NCBI GenBank assembly: GCA_963770765.1
Contig: CAVYQS010000005.1
Location: 1-64,000, forward strand
Length of the DNA stretch: 64,000 nt
Direction of reading: 5' to 3'
Source of the DNA: CAVPCY01 sp963770765
GTDB taxonomy: Bacteria; Actinomycetota; Coriobacteriia; Anaerosomatales; PHET01
Below, piece by piece: positions 62,915-64,000 of the stretch. The notes below the pieces were generated by a model that searched no databases, was not told the DNA's origin, and saw only the letters and a program-made list of their open reading frames with translations. The position numbers were made by a program, and so were the translations under genes. The first letter of the stretch is position 1. Each line of letters opens with the position of its first letter.

Positions 62915-64000
62915 GTGAATCCCCTGGATCTCGACACGCTCATCGTTCCGGGCACCGACCCGGATGTCGTCGCTGCATACGCGACGCTCTCCGAGCGTGC
63001 GCTCACGGCTCAGTTCGGTTTTGAGGACGAGGTCGCCGTCCTCGACATCGAGACCACCGGCTACGACGCCGAGCGCGACCGCATCATCGAGGTCGCCGCC
63101 GCGATCATGCGCGGACCCGAGATCGTCGACAGGTTCTCCACGCTCGTCGACCCGCTCATCCCCGTGCCACTCGAGATCACCAAGCTCACCGGCATCGACG
63201 ACGTGATGGTCGCCGGCGCCCCGTGTGCCGAGAAGGCCGTGGCCGATCTCGCAGCCTTCGTGGGCGAGCGCGACATCGTGGCGCACAACGGCGCGTTCGA
63301 CCGCGGCTTCATCGAGCGGGTGGGCGGCCGCGGCGTACTGCCCGGCACCTGGCTCGACTCGCTCGTGCTCGTGCGCCTGGGCATGCCGCGCCTGCGCAGC
63401 CACCGCCTCGCCGACCTCGCCGCCGCCTTCGCGCCCGACGCCGCCGAGCGGATCCATCGCGCGGCCGAGGATGTGGAGGCGCTCTGCCGCGTCTGGCGTG
63501 TCGCGCTCACCGGCATCGGTGACCTCGAACCCGGAACCCTCTCGCGCATCAGCACGCTCGCCCCGCAGGCGAGGTGGCCCGAGCGCGAGTGGGTCGCTCG
63601 GATCGCGGCCGCCAACCCCGCCGCGCTCTACGATCTCAAGGAGGTGCGTCGCCGCCGGGTGGCCGCCGACAAGGCCGAGGCGATGTGGGACGCCGACGAG
63701 GTCGAGTGCACCTGCCCGCCCGACGCCGAGGTCGTCACGCAGTTCTCGGCAGACGGACTCGCGGGCAGGATGTACCCGGGCTTCGAGGAGCGCGCCGAGC
63801 AAGTCGATATGGCGCGCGCGGTCCTGACCGCCTTCGACAGCGCGACGCACCTGGCGGTCGAGGCCGGAACCGGCGTGGGCAAGTCGGTCGCGTACCTCGT
63901 GCCCTCGGCGCTGTTCTCGGTACAGAACCGGGTGAGCGTGGGCGTGGCCACCAAGACGAACGCGCTCATGGACCAGCTCGTCTACCACGAGCTGCCCAAG
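62915..64000 (+). CDS. DnaQ-DinG type exonuclease/helicase (partial, runs off the window)
   Basis: An open frame from GTG 62915 to the window edge with no stop (362 codons seen). Residues about 40-200 are a DnaQ-like 3'-5' exonuclease with ExoI (VLDIETTG), ExoII (AHNGAFDRGF) and ExoIII (HRAAEDVEAL) acidic residues. A linker with a Cys pair (CTCPP) leads to a DinG-like helicase start, Walker A EAGTGVGKSVAY and VGVATKTNALMDQL. Fusions of this type are known from Gram-positives, where DinG is called a nuclease. The start lacks a clear Shine-Dalgarno. The rest of the helicase must lie to the right. Confidence 0.88.
   Translation, partial: MNPLDLDTLIVPGTDPDVVAAYATLSERALTAQFGFEDEVAVLDIETTGYDAERDRIIEVAAAIMRGPEIVDRFSTLVDPLIPVPLEITKLTGIDDVMVAGAPCAEKAVADLAAFVGERDIVAHNGAFDRGFIERVGGRGVLPGTWLDSLVLVRLGMPRLRSHRLADLAAAFAPDAAERIHRAAEDVEALCRVWRVALTGIGDLEPGTLSRISTLAPQARWPEREWVARIAAANPAALYDLKEVRRRRVAADKAEAMWDADEVECTCPPDAEVVTQFSADGLAGRMYPGFEERAEQVDMARAVLTAFDSATHLAVEAGTGVGKSVAYLVPSALFSVQNRVSVGVATKTNALMDQLVYHELPK

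Noticed and set aside
1..64000. CRISPR array, prophage, insertion sequence or integron
   Set aside because: No regularly spaced repeats, transposase, integrase or phage structural genes were seen.

Overview
The window is high-GC bacterial DNA that carries a chromosomal replication origin. Gene content and order (gyrA/gyrB, recF, dnaN, dnaA, then rpmH, rnpA, yidD, yidC, jag, rsmG, parA, parB) fit a Gram-positive-type, high-GC phylum. Rubrerythrin, a PerR/Fur regulator, an oxygen-labile serine dehydratase, FeoAB and a multihaem cytochrome suggest an anaerobe or microaerophile. My best guess is Actinomycetota, class Coriobacteriia (an environmental OPB41/Anaerosomatales-like lineage). This is inference; no rRNA gene is present to confirm it.

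Layout. 1-9 kb: a very large cyclic beta-glucan synthase-type gene whose first 4 kb is broken by many frameshifts, then a YqeY-like gene. 9.5-15.3 kb: an SDR gene divergent from a fatty-acid-modifying trio (FAD oxidoreductase, DUF1365, cyclopropane-synthase-like methyltransferase), then cardiolipin synthase. 15.3-18.1 kb: DEAD-box helicase, tRNA-Ile(GAT), YjbQ and a bifunctional-nuclease-family gene. 18.2-21.5 kb: a MacAB-type efflux operon. 21.6-33 kb: the left replichore start, all on the minus strand: a GHKL ATPase/HTH gene, dnaA, dnaN, recF, DciA-like, gyrB, a small membrane protein, gyrA and a HAD phosphatase. 33.6-45.2 kb: the right replichore start, all on the plus strand: rpmH-rnpA-yidD-yidC-jag, a terminator, two parS sites, rsmG, parA-parB, a YtxH protein and addB-addA. 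45-50.4 kb: rlmN, rubrerythrin, PerR/Fur, a membrane-anchored multihaem cytochrome and HtrA. 50.5-57.3 kb: an MFS exporter, an acidic membrane protein, ddl, a soluble histidine kinase and a Ca2+-type P-ATPase. 57.4-62.8 kb: the two serine dehydratase subunits flanking a feoA-feoB-Cys-rich iron-uptake operon, a GNAT gene and an anchored NTF2-like protein. 62.9 kb to the end: the start of a DnaQ-DinG exonuclease/helicase.

The most interesting part is the origin. It looks bipartite: a DnaA-box cluster in front of the GHKL-dnaA operon (about 32.88-33.43 kb), and an AT-rich unwinding element with DnaA-trio-like repeats next to DnaA boxes between dnaA and dnaN (about 30.36-30.41 kb). A GHKL-ATPase/helix-turn-helix protein precedes dnaA by 22 bp and is a candidate regulator of initiation. 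Of two parS sites next to rsmG, one contains the rsmG start codon.

Caution: besides the glucan synthase, four otherwise well-preserved genes each carry one apparent frameshift (FAD oxidoreductase, DUF151 nuclease, membrane-fusion protein, P-ATPase). This looks more like indel errors in the assembly than real gene decay. I saw no CRISPR array, insertion sequence, prophage or rRNA operon.
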